Shown here: positions 1 to 10,213 of the stretch, piece after piece
Numbering within the stretch: position 1 is the stretch's first letter
Layout: each line of letters begins with the position of its first letter
NCBI GenBank assembly: GCA_902537215.1
Contig: CACBAM010000008.1
Location: 1 to 64,000, forward strand
Length of the DNA: 64,000 bases
DNA from: an uncultured Alphaproteobacteria bacterium
GTDB taxonomy: Bacteria; Pseudomonadota; Alphaproteobacteria; Rhodobacterales; Rhodobacteraceae
Reading direction: 5' to 3'
Made by a program: the position numbers and the translations under genes
Notes under the pieces: generated by a model
Database searches by the model: none
The model's input: the letters and a program-made list of their open reading frames with translations, nothing else
What the model was told of the DNA's origin: nothing

Positions 1-849
1 TCGGTCTTAGGTGCAAATTTAGAAAATTGCGTAATTCTGTCTGATGAACTAAATCATGCATCAATGATAGAAGGAGTTCGGCATTCGCGAGCCAAGAAAA
101 TTATTTGGAAGCATAATGATGTAAATGATCTAAGAAGTCATCTGAGCAGCCTTGATCCTAATGTTCCAAAAATCATTGCTTTTGAGTCTGTATATTCAAT
201 GGATGGAGATATATCACCTATCTCTGATATATGCGATGTTGCAGATGAATTCGGAGCGCTAACTTATTTGGACGAGGTACATGCTGTGGGTCTTTATGGC
301 AAACGAGGAGGAGGCGTCTCCGAAAGGGATGGAGTTGCTGATCGAATTTCGATAATAGAAGGAACTTTAGGAAAAGCTTTTGGAGTTCTTGGTGGCTACA
401 TAAGTGGCTCAAAAGAGGTTTGTGATTTTGTCAGATCTTTCTCAAGCGGCTTTATATTTACAACTGCACTACCTCCGGCAATTGCAGCTGGTGCACTTGC
501 TTCAATTAGACATTTAAAATCTTCTGAATTTGAGAGAGCAGATCAAAAACGGAAAGTAAAATATCTCAGAGAAAAGCTTGATAAGCATAATATACCTCAC
601 TTAGCTAATCCTAGCCATATAGTGCCCGTTATGATCAAGGATCCCATTAAATGTAAAATGATAAGCGATATTTTAATGGAAAATTATGGAATTTACGTGC
701 AACCTATAAACTATCCAACTGTTCCTAAAGGAACGGAAAGGTTAAGGATAACTCCATCTCCTGTTCACTCTTTTTCCGATATTGACTTTTTAGTTAATGC
801 TATGAACGAGCTTTGGAGCCAGTGCGCACTTTCACGTGTTGTAGCTTGA
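1..849 (+). CDS. hemA: 5-aminolevulinate synthase, 5'-truncated by window edge
   Basis: Condenses glycine with succinyl-CoA to 5-aminolevulinate, the first step of tetrapyrrole synthesis by the C4 (Shemin) route used by alphaproteobacteria. The reading frame is open from base 1; roughly the first 120 residues of a ~400-residue enzyme are missing. Visible marks are [14 protein letters not shown] at the left edge, the PLP-binding [10 protein letters not shown] (nt 271-300), and [14 protein letters not shown], whose lysine (nt 373-375) is the Schiff-base residue. The C-terminal fold-I domain is complete. KBL-type relatives (2-amino-3-ketobutyrate CoA ligase) share the fold, but the [10 protein letters not shown] and FIFTTALPP stretches are typical of ALAS. 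The gene ends convergently with the helicase 31 bp away, with no clear terminator between them. Confidence 0.95.
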   Translation, partial: SVLGANLENCVILSDELNHASMIEGVRHSRAKKIIWKHNDVNDLRSHLSSLDPNVPKIIAFESVYSMDGDISPISDICDVADEFGALTYLDEVHAVGLYGKRGGGVSERDGVADRISIIEGTLGKAFGVLGGYISGSKEVCDFVRSFSSGFIFTTALPPAIAAGALASIRHLKSSEFERADQKRKVKYLREKLDKHNIPHLANPSHIVPVMIKDPIKCKMISDILMENYGIYVQPINYPTVPKGTERLRITPSPVHSFSDIDFLVNAMNELWSQCALSRVVA

Positions 850-879
850 TTGGGATTTTGCTTTATTTAGAATTCAGGC

Positions 880-3105
880 TTATAGGTCTTTTTCAGAAGT
901 AAGAAATGCTGTTTTTATATTTTTTCTGTCCGCCTTTTCGAAATCAACTTGCGCCTTATCGCTCTCTAGTTCAGCTATAATTCCGTAGCCAAATTTTTCA
1001 TGAAACACCCGATCGCCAATATTGAATACTTTATTTACGTCTGATGCGCTATTAAAAAATGGAGAGGAATTATTAGTAATGTTATTTTGAAGTCTGCTCC
1101 AGCCAGGTGACCTATAGAATGAAGATTCTTGCTCAAGAAAATTTGATTGGCTCTCGGAACTGTAAGATTGGAACCCTGAAGGTGTCAAGTCTTCAACATA
1201 GTTATCGGGTAATTCTTTTATAAATCTACTTTCGAGATTAAAATTAAAATCACCAAATTTATATCTGCTCTCTGCAGAACTTATCGTACATAAAAGTTTT
1301 GCTCGCGTAATTCCTACATAAGCTAGCCTTCTTTCTTCTTCCAAACCGTTTTGACCGTTATCATCCAAAGATTTTTTGTTAGGAAAAGTTTCTTCCTCCC
1401 AGCCTGGAAGGTATACTTGTTTGAACTCAAGTCCCTTAGAGGCATGTAAGGTCATTAGGGATACTTTATCTGGATTTCTGTCAACTTGGTTTTCCATGAC
1501 AAGTGAGACATGATCAAGAAACGCTTGAAGATCAGAGAAATCATTCAAGCTCGATACCAATTCTTTTAGGTTTTCTAACCTGCCCTCTGACTCTGGTGTT
1601 TGTTCATTTTGCAGCATATCTGTATACCCCGATTCGTCCAGAACCTGCTCGACAAGATCAATATGATTTTTCTTATCGGATGAACCCACATCACGCCATA
1701 TATCTAACATATCAATAAACCGCCCAAGGTTCTCTTGTATCTTTTTACCTACTAAGCCAGTCTTGACCGCATGACGTACAGCATCTATCAACCTTAAATT
1801 TTTTTCTCTCGCAATATTATGTAGTTGTTGTAGTGATTTCTCTCCTATCCCTCTTTTGGGTACATTTATTATTCTTTCTAAAGCTAAGCTGTCTGCGTCA
1901 GAATTTATTATCCGAAGATAAGCCACGGCATCCTTAATTTCTTGTCGATCAAAAAAACGAGTGCCGCCTATTATGATATGTGGAATATCTCTTCTTAGTA
2001 GGAGATCTTCAAAATCTCTAAACTGCCATGTTGCTCTGAACAATATCGCAATATCAGAAAATTTTATTTTTTCCGACTTTATTTTATTGTAAATATCATC
2101 ACAAATCCAAGATACTTCATCCTTCCCATCGATATGTTTGATTATTTGGACTTTGTCTCCCACATTCGACTCAGTCCATAGTGTTTTCCCGAGTCTTCCC
2201 TGGTTGCTTTCTATTAGACCACTTGCTGCGCCTAAAATATTTGAAGTTGATCGGTAGTTTTGTTCCAATCGTATAACTGTGGCGCCGGGGAAATCTTTTT
2301 CAAATTTCAGAATGTTTCCTATCTCTGCCCCTCTCCATCCATAAATGGACTGATCATCGTCGCCTACACAACAAATATTTTTGCTTCCTTGTGCTAATAA
2401 TCTTAGCAATAGGTATTGCGCCATGTTCGTGTCCTGATACTCATCAACGAGGATATACTTAAACAAGTTCTGATAATTAAAGAGGAGAGAGGTATCTGTT
2501 TTTAATATTTCTATGACATGAAGAATCAAGTCACCAAAGTCAACAGCATTGAGCGTACGTAAGCGGGATTGATAAATTTCGTAGAGTTTTTTTGCTTTCC
2601 CATCAAATTGAAGGTCGTCTTCTGGAATGTTTTGATATGTTAAAGCTTTATTCTTCCATTGATCGATGATGTAAGCCAGCAATCGAGGGGGCCATTTTTT
2701 CTCATCAATTGACTCAAGCTTTATTACCTGCCTTAATAAACGAATTTGATCATCAGTATTAATAATAGTGAAATTGGAGTTTAAGTTTACTTTTTCAGCA
2801 TGTCTCCGAAGAATCTTTACACATATTGAATGAAAAGTGCCTATCCACTTTAAGCCCTCAGAAAGATGTCCAATATGTTCCTCTATTCTGAATTTCATCT
2901 CATTCGCTGCTTTGTTCGTGAACGTAACGGCTAGAATGTTGTGTGATCTTACATTAAGACTTTTTATCAAATAGGCAACTCGTGCAGTCAAAGCCTTTGT
3001 TTTCCCAGTGCCCGCTCCTGCCAATACTAGAACTGGCCCATCGGTCTGACGCACCGCCTTCTCTTGCTCACTGTTGAGATCGCCTAAATATGAAATGTCT
3101 TTCAT
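880..3105 (-). CDS. uvrD: ATP-dependent DNA helicase UvrD/PcrA
   Basis: SF1A 3'-5' DNA helicase for nucleotide-excision and mismatch repair and for clearing recombinase from replication forks. At 741 aa it has the family's usual length. All helicase motifs can be read: Walker A AGAGTGKT (residues ~29-36), DEYQDTN (motif II, ~220), GDDDQSIYGWRGA (III, ~250), LEQNYRST (IV), LMTLHASKGLEF (V, ~550) and EEERRLAYVGITRAK (VI). The last ~45 residues (FNIGDRVFHEKFGYGII...) match the Tudor-like C-terminal domain of PcrA that contacts RNA polymerase. I use the uvrD symbol; pcrA would be equally defensible. Single-gene unit, convergent with hemA. Confidence 0.95.
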   Translation of the reverse strand: MKDISYLGDLNSEQEKAVRQTDGPVLVLAGAGTGKTKALTARVAYLIKSLNVRSHNILAVTFTNKAANEMKFRIEEHIGHLSEGLKWIGTFHSICVKILRRHAEKVNLNSNFTIINTDDQIRLLRQVIKLESIDEKKWPPRLLAYIIDQWKNKALTYQNIPEDDLQFDGKAKKLYEIYQSRLRTLNAVDFGDLILHVIEILKTDTSLLFNYQNLFKYILVDEYQDTNMAQYLLLRLLAQGSKNICCVGDDDQSIYGWRGAEIGNILKFEKDFPGATVIRLEQNYRSTSNILGAASGLIESNQGRLGKTLWTESNVGDKVQIIKHIDGKDEVSWICDDIYNKIKSEKIKFSDIAILFRATWQFRDFEDLLLRRDIPHIIIGGTRFFDRQEIKDAVAYLRIINSDADSLALERIINVPKRGIGEKSLQQLHNIAREKNLRLIDAVRHAVKTGLVGKKIQENLGRFIDMLDIWRDVGSSDKKNHIDLVEQVLDESGYTDMLQNEQTPESEGRLENLKELVSSLNDFSDLQAFLDHVSLVMENQVDRNPDKVSLMTLHASKGLEFKQVYLPGWEEETFPNKKSLDDNGQNGLEEERRLAYVGITRAKLLCTISSAESRYKFGDFNFNLESRFIKELPDNYVEDLTPSGFQSYSSESQSNFLEQESSFYRSPGWSRLQNNITNNSSPFFNSASDVNKVFNIGDRVFHEKFGYGIIAELESDKAQVDFEKADRKNIKTAFLTSEKDL

Positions 3106-3227
3106 GCTATTGTAATTAACAACCCTAAATTACTTTATCAAATGAAAGTTTAATAATTTAGCTTACTAAAGAATATGCCAATTATTTTATTTGTTTTTCA
3201 CAATTTTCCATGTATAAAAAATTTGTT

Positions 3228-3302
3228 GCGGGCGTAGCTCAGGGGTAGAGCGTTACCTTGCCAAGGTAAATGTCGTGAGTTCGAATCTCATCGCCCGCTC
3301 CA
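3228..3302 (+). tRNA. tRNA-Gly (anticodon GCC)
   Basis: A 75-nt cloverleaf can be drawn by hand. The 7-bp acceptor stem is GCGGGCG (3228-3234) with CGCCCGC (3292-3298). The anticodon stem is TTACC/GGTAA around loop TTGCCAA, with anticodon GCC at 3260-3262. The T-arm carries GTTCGAATC, the discriminator is T, and CCA is encoded at 3300-3302. A T-run at 3321-3326 lies just downstream. The rest of the 3106-3457 gap holds only the candidate pntA promoter. Confidence 0.96.
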
Positions 3303-3365
3303 AAGTGCTTCACAGACAACTTTTTTATTATGAAGGCTAGTTAGATAGATAATGGCTTTTTGCAT

Positions 3366-3393
3366 TTGACTTTCTTATTGTTTTTTGTCTAAA
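3366..3393 (+). promoter_or_regulatory. candidate sigma-70 promoter for pntAB
   Basis: TTGACT (3366-3371) is followed after 16 bp by TCTAAA (3388-3393), which matches 5/6 and 4/6 of the housekeeping consensus. It lies 64 bp upstream of the pntA ATG, in the only sizeable gap before that operon. Eyeball match only. Confidence 0.35.
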
Positions 3394-3457
3394 ACAACCT
3401 ATCTCGGAGGGAACTTCGGGAAAGAATTGATAATAAAAAGAAACTCAAGAGAACAGT

Positions 3458-5020
3458 ATGATTATTGGAGCGTTAAAAGAAAATAAGAAAGACGAGAATA
3501 GAGTAGCACTAACACCAGAAAGCGCTCAACTTTTGTCAAAGTTAGGTCATAAGTGTCTGATCGAAAAAGGTGCTGGTACTAGTGCAGGTTTTGCTGACGC
3601 TGAATATAAAGCAGCTGGGGTAAAAGTTATGGCGTCTTCAAGCGATCTCATTAAAAACAGTGAAGCGCTTATAAAAGTTAATCAACCTACCACTGCTGAA
3701 ATAAAAAGATTTAAAGTCGGACAGATTTTAATTACTTTCATATGGCCAGCTCAAAACCCTCAGCTTGTAAAAGACTTAAATAAGAAAAAGATAACCTCTC
3801 TTTCTATGGATATGATCCCTAGAATAAGTAGAGCTCAGAAGATGGATGCTCTCTCATCGATGGCAAATATTGCCGGCTACAGAGCTGTGATAGAGGCCGC
3901 AAATAATTTCGGTCGATTTTTTACTGGACAAATAACAGCTGCTGGCCGAGTTCCACCTGCTAAGGTCCTTGTAATAGGAGCAGGGGTTGCTGGTCTTGCT
4001 GCAATTGGAGCAGCCCAAGGCCTAGGTGCTGTAGTAAGAGCATTCGACGTGAGGCCTGAAGTTGCTGAACAAATTGAGTCTATGGGAGCCGAATTTTTAT
4101 TTCTTGATTTTGATGAAAGTAGCTCAACCGATGGAGGTTACGCTGCACCTTCGAGTCCCGAATTTAGGAAAAAGCAATTGGAATGTTTCCGAGAGCAAGC
4201 TCCAGATATAGATATATTGATTACAACAGCGCTAATTCCAGGAAGAGATGCACCAAAATTATGGCTGAAAGATATGGTAGCTAAGATGAAGCCAGGCTCA
4301 GTAATTGTTGACCTCGCTGCTGAAAAAGGTGGAAATTGTGATTTAACCAAGGTAGATAAAAAAGTTGTTACAAAAAATGGCGTTACGATTATAGGCTACA
4401 CAGATTTCCCAAGTAGGATGGCAAAACAGTCATCATCTCTCTACGCCAATAATGTAAGACATCTTTTTGATGATCTAACACCTGAAAAGAATGGAAAAGT
4501 AGCTGTAAACCTAGACGATGATATTATCAGGGGGTCGCTTGTAACTCATGGTGGAAAAGTAATGTACCCCCCACCTGCGCCAAAGGTGAAAGCGGTGCCA
4601 ACTACAAAAAATTCAGAAGTGGTAGAAAAAACACCCGAGCAATTGAAAATAGAAGAAGCTGCTGCTACTAGGAAGGCAGGTGCCTTTCAAGTAGGAATGT
4701 TAATTCTGGGAGGTTTGGTCATGGCTCTTTTAGGCCAATATGCTCCTCCAGCATTTATGCAACATTTCATAGTATTTGTTTTGTCTTGCTTCGTCGGCTT
4801 TCAGGTTATTTGGAATGTAAATCATGCATTGCACACACCATTAATGGCGGTGACCAATGCGATATCCGGTATTATCGTCGTAGGCGCACTTTTGCAGGTT
4901 GGGTCGCCTACTTTCGTCGTGGAAATACTTGCTAGTATTTCCGTTTTGATCGCAACAATAAACATCGTGGGAGGATTTCTTGTTACAAAAAGAATGCTCG
5001 CCATGTTTCAGAAAAGTTAA
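3458..5020 (+). CDS. pntA: NAD(P) transhydrogenase, alpha subunit
   Basis: Part of the proton-translocating transhydrogenase that couples the proton gradient to hydride transfer from NADH to NADP+. Residues 1 to ~370 form the cytoplasmic NAD(H)-binding domain I, with the nucleotide-binding loop [21 protein letters not shown] at about residues 169-189. Residues ~410-520 form four hydrophobic segments (domain II). PntAA and PntAB are therefore fused in one 520-aa chain, as in E. coli; several alphaproteobacteria keep them as separate proteins. pntB follows after 11 bp and the two genes clearly form an operon. Confidence 0.95.
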   Translation: MIIGALKENKKDENRVALTPESAQLLSKLGHKCLIEKGAGTSAGFADAEYKAAGVKVMASSSDLIKNSEALIKVNQPTTAEIKRFKVGQILITFIWPAQNPQLVKDLNKKKITSLSMDMIPRISRAQKMDALSSMANIAGYRAVIEAANNFGRFFTGQITAAGRVPPAKVLVIGAGVAGLAAIGAAQGLGAVVRAFDVRPEVAEQIESMGAEFLFLDFDESSSTDGGYAAPSSPEFRKKQLECFREQAPDIDILITTALIPGRDAPKLWLKDMVAKMKPGSVIVDLAAEKGGNCDLTKVDKKVVTKNGVTIIGYTDFPSRMAKQSSSLYANNVRHLFDDLTPEKNGKVAVNLDDDIIRGSLVTHGGKVMYPPPAPKVKAVPTTKNSEVVEKTPEQLKIEEAAATRKAGAFQVGMLILGGLVMALLGQYAPPAFMQHFIVFVLSCFVGFQVIWNVNHALHTPLMAVTNAISGIIVVGALLQVGSPTFVVEILASISVLIATINIVGGFLVTKRMLAMFQKS

Positions 5021-5031
5021 GAGGTTCTCTT

Positions 5032-6435
5032 ATGCTAAGTACAGAGTTAGTAACAGCCGCGTATATCGGTTCAAGCGTATTATTTATCCTCTCTCTAGGT
5101 GGTTTGAGCAACCAAGAAAAAGCCAAAAGAGGTGTTTGGTTTGGTATTGTGGGTATGGCTATTGCCATTTTGGCAACTGTATTAGGCCCAGAAATGAGTA
5201 TATCTAAGTATTTAATTCCGAGCCTCATTGTAGGTTCAATAATCGGATTGTTTGTTGCCCAAAGAGTTCAAATGACGGGGATGCCTGAATTGGTAGCAGC
5301 CCTACATTCTTTTGTTGGTTTAGCAGCAGTTTTTATTGGTTTAAATCAGGAAATCAACCCTACCAAAATGTATTTTGGAGCCGATAAAGTGATACATGAT
5401 ACAGAAGTTTTTCTTGGTATTTTTATTGGTGCTATTACTTTCACAGGATCCGTAGTAGCGTATGGGAAGCTTGCTGGGAGTATAACTGGCAAAGCAGTTA
5501 TTTTACCCGGTCGACATCTCTTAAACATATTGATGGTTGTTGTTTGTTTAGTGCTTGGTTGGATGTACCTTAACGACACAGTCTTAGCGACATATCTCAA
5601 CCAAACGGGGATATGGACGCTAGTAGCTATGACTATAATTGCTTTCGTTATCGGTGCGCATTTAGTTTTGGCCATTGGTGGTGCTGATATGCCCGTTGTG
5701 GTATCAATGCTAAATAGTTACTCAGGATGGGCAGCTGCAGCTACAGGTTTTATGTTAGGCAACGACCTGTTAATTGTTACTGGCGCGCTTGTTGGGTCCT
5801 CTGGAGCCATCCTTTCTTATATTATGTGTAAAGCAATGAATAGAAACTTTGTATCAGTTATATTAGGAGGATGGGGAGGCAGTGGAGAACCACTGGCTGA
5901 TATAGAGGGAGAGATGGTTGCAACCGACAACGACTCCGTTGCCAGTATGCTCGAAAACGCAAGGGAGATTATTATTGTCCCAGGTTATGGAATGGCAGTT
6001 GCTCAAGCGCAATCGTCTATTTCTGAGCTGACCAAACGCCTTCGTAATAAAGGCAAAAATGTTAGATTCGCAATCCATCCTGTTGCAGGAAGATTACCTG
6101 GACATATGAATGTATTGCTTGCTGAAGCAAAGGTGCCATATGACATAGTTCTCGAAATGGATGAAATAAATCAAGATTTTCCAGAAACAGATGTAGTGAT
6201 AGTTATTGGTTCGAATGATATTGTTAATCCTGCTGCTCAAGATGATCCGAATAGTCCTATTGCTGGGATGCCAGTACTGGAGGTTTGGAAATCAAGGGAC
6301 GTCATAATCTCGAAACGCGGTAAGGGCACCGGTTATTCGGGTATCGAAAATCCTCTGTTTTATAAAGAAAATAGCAGAATGTTGTATGGAGACGCAAAAA
6401 AGTCGGTTGACGAGTTATTAACAAAGATTAGCTGA
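5032..6435 (+). CDS. pntB: NAD(P) transhydrogenase, beta subunit
   Basis: Partner of PntA that supplies the rest of the membrane domain and the NADP(H)-binding domain III. Residues 1 to ~265 are a run of hydrophobic helices; the soluble C-terminal domain contains the NADP-binding loop [15 protein letters not shown] (from about residue 312) and the downstream [14 protein letters not shown]. At 467 aa it matches the usual length. It ends 3 bp from the convergent MttB-family gene, so no separate terminator is visible. Confidence 0.95.
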   Translation: MLSTELVTAAYIGSSVLFILSLGGLSNQEKAKRGVWFGIVGMAIAILATVLGPEMSISKYLIPSLIVGSIIGLFVAQRVQMTGMPELVAALHSFVGLAAVFIGLNQEINPTKMYFGADKVIHDTEVFLGIFIGAITFTGSVVAYGKLAGSITGKAVILPGRHLLNILMVVVCLVLGWMYLNDTVLATYLNQTGIWTLVAMTIIAFVIGAHLVLAIGGADMPVVVSMLNSYSGWAAAATGFMLGNDLLIVTGALVGSSGAILSYIMCKAMNRNFVSVILGGWGGSGEPLADIEGEMVATDNDSVASMLENAREIIIVPGYGMAVAQAQSSISELTKRLRNKGKNVRFAIHPVAGRLPGHMNVLLAEAKVPYDIVLEMDEINQDFPETDVVIVIGSNDIVNPAAQDDPNSPIAGMPVLEVWKSRDVIISKRGKGTGYSGIENPLFYKENSRMLYGDAKKSVDELLTKIS

Positions 6436-6438
6436 CGT

Positions 6439-7983
6439 TTAAAAATCAGTCTTGGCTCCACCCTCTTTTTTTCGTCTTTCAACAAATTCAATTAATTCTG
6501 ATGCTATTTTTGAGCTAATCATTGGAGGTTCAAACTCCTCTAGTATCTGCTTCCAAATATTGTTTGCCCTTTTCTCCGTTGATATTTTCCCATCTGCTTC
6601 CCAAGCCTCATAGCTGCGCCAGTCTGATAATATGGGTGCATAAAAAGCATCTTTGTATCTTTCTTGGGTATGCGTAGCGCCGAAAAAGTGCCCGTTATGA
6701 CCCACCTCTTTTATAGCTGAGAAAGCCAACTTTTCCTCACTAGCATTAGTAATTTCAGGATCAAGATATTTTTGAAGTTGCTGAATAATCTCGCAATCAA
6801 TAATAAATTTCTCATAGCTGGCTATTAACCCACCTTCTAACCAACCTGCTGCGTGATAAACCATATTTATTCCTCCAGAAATAGCTGACCACAAACTATT
6901 GGAGCTTTCCCATGTAGCCTGAGCGTCTGGAGCATTTGATGCACACGCATTCGACGCCCGTAAAGGGATTTTGTAAAACCGAGCCATTTGAGCTGTAATC
7001 TGTGTTGCTCTGATATACTCAGGTGTTCCAAAGGCAGGGGCTCCACTTTTCATGTCGACATTTGATGTAAAAGTCCCTAAAACACAAGGGCTTCCAGGGT
7101 TTATATATTGAAGAAGTGCAATTGCTGCTAATGCTTCAGCCAGTGCCTGTGTAACTGATCCGGTGATTGTAACAGGGGACATCGCACCAGCCAGTGTGAA
7201 AGGGGTTACTACTACAGGCTGATTTTTTTTTGCAAATCGCATAGCACCGTCAAGCATCGGCCAATCATGCTTCAGTGGAGAAGTAGAGTTGATGTTTGTA
7301 AAAATTCTTGGTTTTGAAAAGAATTCTTTTTCATCTAAACCAGAAGCGATCTTTGCCATTTCTATCGCGTCTTCCACTCTTTCTGAACCAAGTGAATAAG
7401 CGTGAACCACTTTATCGGTAAGTGTAAGTTGTTCATATAAACAATGTAAGTGTCGGATTGAGGGATGAATATCTACTGGCTCTACTGGGTACCCTCCCGA
7501 GAAATGAATGCAATTGAAAAATTGAGTTAACTTTGTCAAATCTTTAAAGCTATCAAAATCCCCAGGCCTTTTTCCTCTATCCAGGTCTAACACGTTTGGA
7601 GGAGAAGAAACATTTCCAAATACAATATACCGATCTCCGATTTTAATTTTATTTTTGTGATTTCTTGGTGTAATAGAAAAATGTTGTGGAACTGTTTTTA
7701 ACATATCCATAACCCAGCGGCGATCCATTTTTACATTTGAATCACTAAAATCTACTTTACACCCTGCTTTTTGAAGAATCTTGCATGCTTCTGGATTTAA
7801 AAATAGGATGCCAATCTCTTCGAGAATCTTCATTGCTGTATTATGTATCGCGACCACAGCCTCTTCCTTGAGCGGCTCAACAAAATTATCCAAGTTATAT
7901 GGGATCTGCCAATTCTGCTGCTTGAGCGAAAGTCTAGAGGATCTATTTTCTTTGTTAGAGATACGTGAAGATTTTCTTCTCAT
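6439..7983 (-). CDS. MttB-family (trimethylamine/betaine) methyltransferase, non-pyrrolysine
   Basis: Member of the trimethylamine methyltransferase superfamily (COG5598), TIM-barrel enzymes that move a methyl group from a quaternary or tertiary amine to a corrinoid protein. About 514 aa, of family length. No in-frame TAG occurs, so it is not a pyrrolysine-type MttB but belongs with the large non-Pyl group, of which only a few members (for example glycine betaine:corrinoid methyltransferase MtgB) have a known substrate. No corrinoid-protein or methyl-corrinoid:THF methyltransferase gene is adjacent. An in-frame TTG at 7989 is an alternative start; I chose ATG 7983. The substrate is unknown. 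Confidence 0.85.
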   Translation of the reverse strand: MRRKSSRISNKENRSSRLSLKQQNWQIPYNLDNFVEPLKEEAVVAIHNTAMKILEEIGILFLNPEACKILQKAGCKVDFSDSNVKMDRRWVMDMLKTVPQHFSITPRNHKNKIKIGDRYIVFGNVSSPPNVLDLDRGKRPGDFDSFKDLTKLTQFFNCIHFSGGYPVEPVDIHPSIRHLHCLYEQLTLTDKVVHAYSLGSERVEDAIEMAKIASGLDEKEFFSKPRIFTNINSTSPLKHDWPMLDGAMRFAKKNQPVVVTPFTLAGAMSPVTITGSVTQALAEALAAIALLQYINPGSPCVLGTFTSNVDMKSGAPAFGTPEYIRATQITAQMARFYKIPLRASNACASNAPDAQATWESSNSLWSAISGGINMVYHAAGWLEGGLIASYEKFIIDCEIIQQLQKYLDPEITNASEEKLAFSAIKEVGHNGHFFGATHTQERYKDAFYAPILSDWRSYEAWEADGKISTEKRANNIWKQILEEFEPPMISSKIASELIEFVERRKKEGGAKTDF

Positions 7984-8025
7984 TACCAATTCGCACCAAA
8001 TATTTTGAAGCCCATTATAAGATAT

Positions 8026-8730
8026 TTAACTATTTAAGAAAGTCTTTTTGAGCCACGGCTCCAGTTCATCAATACTGTCAATAATAAAGGGGGTATGGGG
8101 ACTTAAATCATTTTTGTTGGCAGTTCCTGACAATACCCCAATACACGGCATACCTATTTTATTCGCTGCGACTAAGTCGTAAGTACTATCACCAATCATT
8201 AGCACCTCTTGGGGCAGTAAATTTGTTTTTCTTAAAAAAGCCTCTAGTTGTCCGGGTTCTGGCTTAGAACCATAACCACTGTCATAGCCTATTATCATAT
8301 CGAAATATTGAGTTAAATTATGCTGCTCAAGATGTTTTATAGCATTGGTTTCACTGTCATTTGTTACTAGACCGAATGCAATTGTCTCTAAGTTAGTAAA
8401 CAATTTATGAAGATTAGTTAATGGTACTTGTTCAGCATCACCAGAATCCTCAAATAGACCTTCATGGATCTTCTTTTTCATTACTTGGGGAAACTCTTGG
8501 AAAATTGAATCTACAACCTCATCCACTGAGCCATGCACAAAAATACTTTCCCTTACGAATTTATCAGAAGCTAAGTCAAAGCTTATTGCTTTAGCCAATT
8601 TCAATTTATTTATATTATGTTGATCGCTGAACTTTGTAATAAAGACTTTAGCCCACTCTGACCATGATCTTTGAATATCAAATAAAGTGCCATCTTTATC
8701 GAAAATAATTCCTTTAATTTTCTTCGTCAT
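8026..8730 (-). CDS. HAD-superfamily hydrolase, phosphoglycolate-phosphatase-like
   Basis: Phosphatase of the HAD-IA type. Motif I is IIFDKDGTLFD near the N-terminus, motif II LVTNDSE (~residue 122), the motif III lysine lies in GSKPEPGQ, and motif IV is MIGDSTYDLVAA (~195). The 234-aa length with an alpha-helical cap after motif I fits the Gph/PGPase-like group, but specificity cannot be read from sequence. Its start overlaps the end of the upstream HAD gene by 17 bp, so the two are probably translated from one mRNA. Confidence 0.85.
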   Translation of the reverse strand: MTKKIKGIIFDKDGTLFDIQRSWSEWAKVFITKFSDQHNINKLKLAKAISFDLASDKFVRESIFVHGSVDEVVDSIFQEFPQVMKKKIHEGLFEDSGDAEQVPLTNLHKLFTNLETIAFGLVTNDSETNAIKHLEQHNLTQYFDMIIGYDSGYGSKPEPGQLEAFLRKTNLLPQEVLMIGDSTYDLVAANKIGMPCIGVLSGTANKNDLSPHTPFIIDSIDELEPWLKKTFLNS

Positions 8731-9376
8731 CTTTTAAACAGCCTATTAATTGGGAAACTAGATCTTCCCATGAAGTTGGCTCTATAGAGGCCCCAACAGC
8801 CTTAGGCATATAAGGCTTAACTAAATCACAAACCGAAAAATGGACACATACAGTTTGTTGATTGTCATTATATACGCTTTCCACTTGATAAGGATTATCA
8901 TCAATGAAAAAAGACTGGGCTTTCTGGTTTTTCAGGATTTCCTTCACAGCTGGCCCCTTCATTCCTTCATTACTTATTAATGGATAATCCATATTTAGGT
9001 CTTTGAGGTTAGCCACCCTATCATTATGAACGGAGTAGGGGACATTGCTTAAAATTATAATCTGGGCATATTCTTTAAGTTTCTTCAGCGCTTGCGGAGC
9101 ACCTTTTGCTGCTGGCTGGATTTTTGTTTCCTCATTTATAAACCCCCAAACTAGATCTTTTGCCGTATCTGGAGCGGCGACCTCATCCGTATTTGCTTTC
9201 CTAATTGCATTATCCAATCTATAGCCAGTTAAGTGTAAGCGGTGGTCGTGTTTTTTTAGATAGATAGCAAAAGGTTCAGCGAAGTGAACAAGTACCTCAT
9301 CAGCATCGAAAATCATTACTGGAATATTAGGATCAAGTTTTATATTTGAGATTTGTTTTTTAGTGTTTGGTGTCAT
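8714..9376 (-). CDS. HAD-superfamily hydrolase, function unknown
   Basis: 220-aa HAD protein, first gene of a two-gene unit with the phosphatase above. Motif I reads VMIFDADEVLVHF, which fits DxDx(T/V), so the nucleophile and acid are both present. Motif II is IILSNVP (~107) and the acidic motif IV is SFFIDDNPYQVESV (~157). The cap segment is short and the protein resembles HAD proteins with no assigned substrate. The start at ATG 9376 lies in a 98-bp divergent intergenic region shared with the Nudix gene. Confidence 0.8.
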   Translation of the reverse strand: MTPNTKKQISNIKLDPNIPVMIFDADEVLVHFAEPFAIYLKKHDHRLHLTGYRLDNAIRKANTDEVAAPDTAKDLVWGFINEETKIQPAAKGAPQALKKLKEYAQIIILSNVPYSVHNDRVANLKDLNMDYPLISNEGMKGPAVKEILKNQKAQSFFIDDNPYQVESVYNDNQQTVCVHFSVCDLVKPYMPKAVGASIEPTSWEDLVSQLIGCLKDDEEN

Positions 9377-9474
9377 TATTTAAAATAAGTTCAGAATTTA
9401 TTCTTTTTTGTAGGCTAGATAAAGAAAAATGCAATACAATACTTTAGTTAATTATTTGTGAAAGATTGTAAAAA

Positions 9475-10152
9475 ATGAATGACAACGAAGAAGTTCCAAT
9501 CCGAGATGCGGCAACTGTTATCCTATTAAGGCAAAAAAAAGATAGTACATACGTTCTTATGGGACAAAGAGGAAACAAGGCAGTTTTTATGCCTAGTAAA
9601 TATGTATTCCCTGGGGGTGCAGTAGATGAAGATGATGGCAAAGTTCAATTATCTAAAGGTATTGATAAAAAATTTATTGATTTACTTCATCAATATTCGG
9701 AAAAGAAAATTGCTAAGGAACTTAGCGTTGCAGCAATAAGAGAGTTATGGGAAGAAGCTGGTTTGCGATTATGCGCAAAAGTAGACAACATTGGAACGAT
9801 AATCCCAGGTTGGGAAGATTTCTGTAATGGTACTTATTTGCCTGACGCCAGCAATCTAGAATATGTTTTTAGAGCTATAACCCCGCCGGGAAGACCTAGG
9901 AGGTTTGATGCCCGTTTTTTTATCTGTAGAGCGGAGAATGTTCATGGAAATCTTGATGATTTTTCGTCCGCATCAACTGAATTAAGTCATTTACACTGGA
10001 TTGATATAAACGAGGTAAAGAGCCTAAACTTACCTTTTATAACGGAGGTTGTTCTTAATGAGGTCAAAGAGATTATAAAAGATGGACCAAACAAAAAAGG
10101 GGTTCCTTTTTTTAAACATGGAGCTTCTTCCGATTTTATTTTTATAAGTTAA
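9475..10152 (+). CDS. NUDIX hydrolase
   Basis: Hydrolase of nucleoside-diphosphate-linked compounds (for example ADP-ribose, CoA or dNTP derivatives; substrate not predictable). The N-terminal part starts the Nudix fold (residues ~8-50, with FPGGAVDEDDGKV). The catalytic Nudix box is completed by AAIRELWEEAGLRL (~89-102), containing the REx2EExG core. An insert of about 40 residues separates the GG loop from the helix, longer than in MutT, as in many CoA-pyrophosphatase-like or 'YfcD/RppH-unlike' alphaproteobacterial members. Monocistronic or upstream of rpmG by 61 bp. Confidence 0.85.
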   Translation: MNDNEEVPIRDAATVILLRQKKDSTYVLMGQRGNKAVFMPSKYVFPGGAVDEDDGKVQLSKGIDKKFIDLLHQYSEKKIAKELSVAAIRELWEEAGLRLCAKVDNIGTIIPGWEDFCNGTYLPDASNLEYVFRAITPPGRPRRFDARFFICRAENVHGNLDDFSSASTELSHLHWIDINEVKSLNLPFITEVVLNEVKEIIKDGPNKKGVPFFKHGASSDFIFIS

Positions 10153-10161
10153 AAATGTTTA

Positions 10162-10190
10162 TTGACTAATTGTATAAGTTTTAATATTTA
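10162..10190 (+). promoter_or_regulatory. candidate promoter for rpmG
   Basis: TTGACT (10162-10167) and, 17 bp further, TATTTA (10185-10190) lie 24 bp before the rpmG ATG. The -35 is a good match and the -10 is weak (3/6). Confidence 0.3.
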
Positions 10191-10213
10191 ACTACGAAAC
10201 AGGGATTTAAGAT

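Noticed and set aside
5346-5675. 109-aa open frame on the minus strand
   Set aside because: Antisense to membrane helices of pntB, which often leave the opposite strand open.
6439-7983. Pyrrolysine-type MttB with amber read-through
   Set aside because: The frame has no in-frame TAG and is full length without read-through.
9301-9340. Second HAD protein thought to be catalytically dead because motif I reads DADEV
   Set aside because: DADEV satisfies DxDx(T/V), so both acidic residues needed for catalysis are present.
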